The position numbers were made by a program, and so were the translations under genes. DNA of 64,000 nucleotides, from contig NZ_CP034145.1 of the NCBI RefSeq assembly GCF_003856835.1, positions 2,914,001 to 2,978,000 of the forward strand, in the 5' to 3' direction. Source of the stretch: Haloplanus aerogenes. GTDB lineage: Archaea; Halobacteriota; Halobacteria; Halobacteriales; Haloferacaceae. The notes beneath the pieces are model-generated. The model did not search any database, was not told where the DNA came from, and saw nothing but the letters and a program-made list of their open reading frames with translations. Below are positions 62,434 through 64,000 of the stretch, in pieces; the stretch's first letter is position 1; the number at the start of each line of letters is the position of its first letter.

Positions 62434-63354
62434 ATGCAGACCCACATCGTCCCGGTCGGCTTCGACTACGACCGGCTGATCGCGCCGCTGATCCGCGACC
62501 AGTTCGACGTGGATCGGGTGATCCTGCTGGAGGGGGCCGTCGGGAGCGAGGCCAACGTGGAGTACTCGCGGAACATCTCGGCCAAGCTGGAACAGGACTT
62601 TCGCAACCTGCTCGGGGCGGAGACGCGTCGGGTCGTCGTCGAGGACGTGTACGACTACGACGCCGCCTTCGAACAGGCCTTCGACCTCATCAACGACCAA
62701 CTCGACGAGGGGGCGCCGGACGGCGAGGTGTGGGTCAACGTGAGTTCGATGCCCCGGCCGGTGAGTTTCGCGTTCGCCACCGCCGCCCACTCCATCACGC
62801 TGGAGCGACAGGCCGACCGCGACCGCATCCACACCTACTACACCGCCCCGGAGAAGTATCTGGAGACGGAACTCGCGGAGGAACTGCGCGCGAACCGCGA
62901 CCTGTTGACGGCGCTTCTCGACGAGGGCGAGGTGGACGAGGCGCGCATCCGCGAGCGTCTCGAGGGCACGACCGAACTGCTCGACGAGTTCGACGAACGC
63001 GGCACCACCATCGGCGCCAAGCGCATCGGCGGCAAACACATCGTCGAACTCCCCGTCGCCTCCTTCTCGAACGTCAAACCCTTCGAGGAGGTGATCCTGT
63101 TCGAACTGGGTGAACACGGCGAGTTCGAATCCGTCTCCGAACTCGCGGAGGCCCTCGCGGACGAACTCGGCGAAGAGTACACCGACAGCTTCCGGTCGAA
63201 AGTCATCTACAACGTCGACCGCCTCGGTCCGGGCGGGAAAGGGTACATCGAACAGGAAGAGCACGGCAAATCCTACCGGACGCGGCTCTCCCGCATCGGC
63301 GAACTCTGGGTGCGCGCCCACGCCGACCGGGAGGACGTGCCGGTCGTCGACTAG
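62434..63354 (+). CDS. HFX_2341/DUF6293-family regulator (CARF-like domain plus winged helix)
   Basis: 306 residues. N-terminal ~150 residues form a Rossmann-like domain (HIVPVGFDYDRLIAPLIRDQ, VWVNVSSMPRPVSFAFATAA) of the kind grouped with CARF ligand sensors, then a helical linker (LRANRDLLTALLDEGEVDEA) and a C-terminal winged helix (FEEVILFELGEHGEFESVSE, KVIYNVDRLGPGGKGYIEQE). The domain order matches CARF-wHTH regulators such as Csa3, but no CRISPR array or cas gene is in the window, so it is presumably a free-standing nucleotide-sensing regulator. Convergent with the enolase gene. Confidence 0.8.
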   Translation: MQTHIVPVGFDYDRLIAPLIRDQFDVDRVILLEGAVGSEANVEYSRNISAKLEQDFRNLLGAETRRVVVEDVYDYDAAFEQAFDLINDQLDEGAPDGEVWVNVSSMPRPVSFAFATAAHSITLERQADRDRIHTYYTAPEKYLETELAEELRANRDLLTALLDEGEVDEARIRERLEGTTELLDEFDERGTTIGAKRIGGKHIVELPVASFSNVKPFEEVILFELGEHGEFESVSELAEALADELGEEYTDSFRSKVIYNVDRLGPGGKGYIEQEEHGKSYRTRLSRIGELWVRAHADREDVPVVD

Positions 63355-64000
63355 AAGTCGAGGCCCCGGGGGTCGTCGCCCGGCACCAGCGGACTCCCCG
63401 GCAACTCGGCGGGTAAGTCGGGCAGGTTGTAGCCGCCGGGCGCCACGTCGTTGGGCGCGTCGGGATAGAACGTCGCGGCGAGAGTCTGGATGTGGTCGCG
63501 ACCCACGTCGAGTTCGAACTGCCCGCCACCGTAGAGGGTCACGTCGCGATCACGGGCGTACTCGACGGTGTCGAGGAGGGATTCGACCGTGCCGAACCGC
63601 GACGGTTTGATATTGAGCCACCGGGGCTCGAACGGCAGGTCGCGCACGCTCTCGACGCCGGTGATGGGGGCGTCCCACGAGATTCGCTCCTGCACGGATT
63701 CGATCAGGGCTCGCGTTTCGTCGGTGAGCGCCGGATCCTCGATCACGGCGTCGGGAAAGCCCTCGATCACCCGCTCGTAGAGGGCGGGGTCGGGTGGCTG
63801 ATCGACGGTCGTCCCGACGTAGTGGCCCTTCAGATCGAGGAGGCGGACCGCGTCGGTTTCGCCGAGGGCGGCGACGAGGGCGTCGTCCCAGTCGCTCGTC
63901 GGATCGAGTTTCAGGCCCAGATCGGGGTGGCGATACAGGATCGCCTCGACCCGATCCGTCGTCGGCGGGTCGCCGAGGCGAGTGCTGACGACGAAGGAGA
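63351..64000 (-). CDS. enolase-superfamily protein, C-terminal part
   Basis: The frame is open at the right edge, so the 5' part is missing; ~216 residues are visible. LGLKLDPTSDWDDAL, VIEDPALTDETRAL, ITGVESVRDLPF and LNIKPSRFGTVESLLDTVEY are strand segments of the TIM-barrel domain, with the general base/Lys and metal acids expected in muconate-lactonizing or O-succinylbenzoate-synthase-like members. The tail GGYNLPDLPAELPGSPLVPG is proline-rich. Substrate cannot be given from this piece. Stop shared with the previous gene (CTAG). Confidence 0.8.
   Translation of the reverse strand, partial: SFVVSTRLGDPPTTDRVEAILYRHPDLGLKLDPTSDWDDALVAALGETDAVRLLDLKGHYVGTTVDQPPDPALYERVIEGFPDAVIEDPALTDETRALIESVQERISWDAPITGVESVRDLPFEPRWLNIKPSRFGTVESLLDTVEYARDRDVTLYGGGQFELDVGRDHIQTLAATFYPDAPNDVAPGGYNLPDLPAELPGSPLVPGDDPRGLDF

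Overview
The window is chromosomal DNA of a halophilic archaeon (class Halobacteria). The evidence is the high G+C, the strongly acidic proteins, RR (Tat-type) lipoprotein signals with an [L/V]-A-G-C lipobox, TATA boxes about 25 nt upstream of start codons (leaderless mRNAs), and marker genes such as CetZ1, archaeal DnaG, aIF2-beta with a TRAM domain, F420 genes (cofC, cofG, cofH) and several haloarchaea-only small families. The genus cannot be fixed from sequence alone; a Haloferacales member (Haloplanus-like) is only a guess.

Layout. 1-7.1 kb: the end of an Fe-S/FAD oxidase, a winged-helix regulator, a GIY-YIG-like DUF123 protein, an MrfA-type helicase and polyphosphate kinase. 7.2-14.6 kb: an iron-linked block, with a glycosyltransferase-like gene and a three-gene Fe(III) ABC transporter that carry the same 16-bp palindrome in front of their promoters, followed by a GT-C type membrane protein. 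14.6-24.5 kb: a Vms1-like peptidyl-tRNA hydrolase, small haloarchaeal proteins (including a 49-aa zinc protein), a quinone reductase, MoaB, IlvD, a UbiA-lycopene-cyclase fusion, a CoA-transferase/LeuA-like pair, and a frameshifted remnant resembling the C-terminus of AglB. 24.5-28 kb: aIF2-beta, FAH-family hydrolase, UspA, MsrB, HAD phosphatase, then an 80-bp palindrome. 28-39.5 kb: mainly cell-surface and membrane genes (lipoprotein, S-layer-like protein, nuclease-lamin tail protein, COG1361 protein with an MMPL exporter, S49 peptidase with a partner) plus a DapA-like aldolase and a PHP phosphoesterase. 39.5-46 kb: cyclophilin, pabB-pabA-pabC, tRNA-Leu(TAA) followed by a 3 x 115-bp array that repeats the tRNA 3' end, two strong hairpins, and thymidylate kinase. 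46-52.8 kb: NDUFA9-like gene, cetZ1 and the F420 genes. 52.8-64 kb: two cis-prenyltransferase homologues, MscS, EamA, DUF4382 lipoprotein, DUF92 protein, DnaG, MOSC, CPBP-like protein, a CARF-like HFX_2341-family regulator, and a truncated enolase-superfamily gene.

The most interesting signal concerns polyprenyl lipids. UppS1 (52831-53766) keeps the catalytic DGNRR loop but lacks the C-terminal RxG motif, whereas UppS2 (56649-57257) lacks the catalytic loop and keeps RxG. This is the division of labour of eukaryotic DHDDS/NgBR, so the two may form a heteromeric enzyme. UppS2 is divergent from a DUF92 (VTE6-like) membrane protein that could be a polyprenyl-phosphate kinase.

Other leads are the paired iron operators, the tRNA-derived tandem array, the 80-bp palindrome, the UbiA-cyclase fusion, and the frequent sharing of CTAG/CTAA stop codons between convergent genes. 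No CRISPR array, insertion sequence, integrase, rRNA or replication origin was seen.
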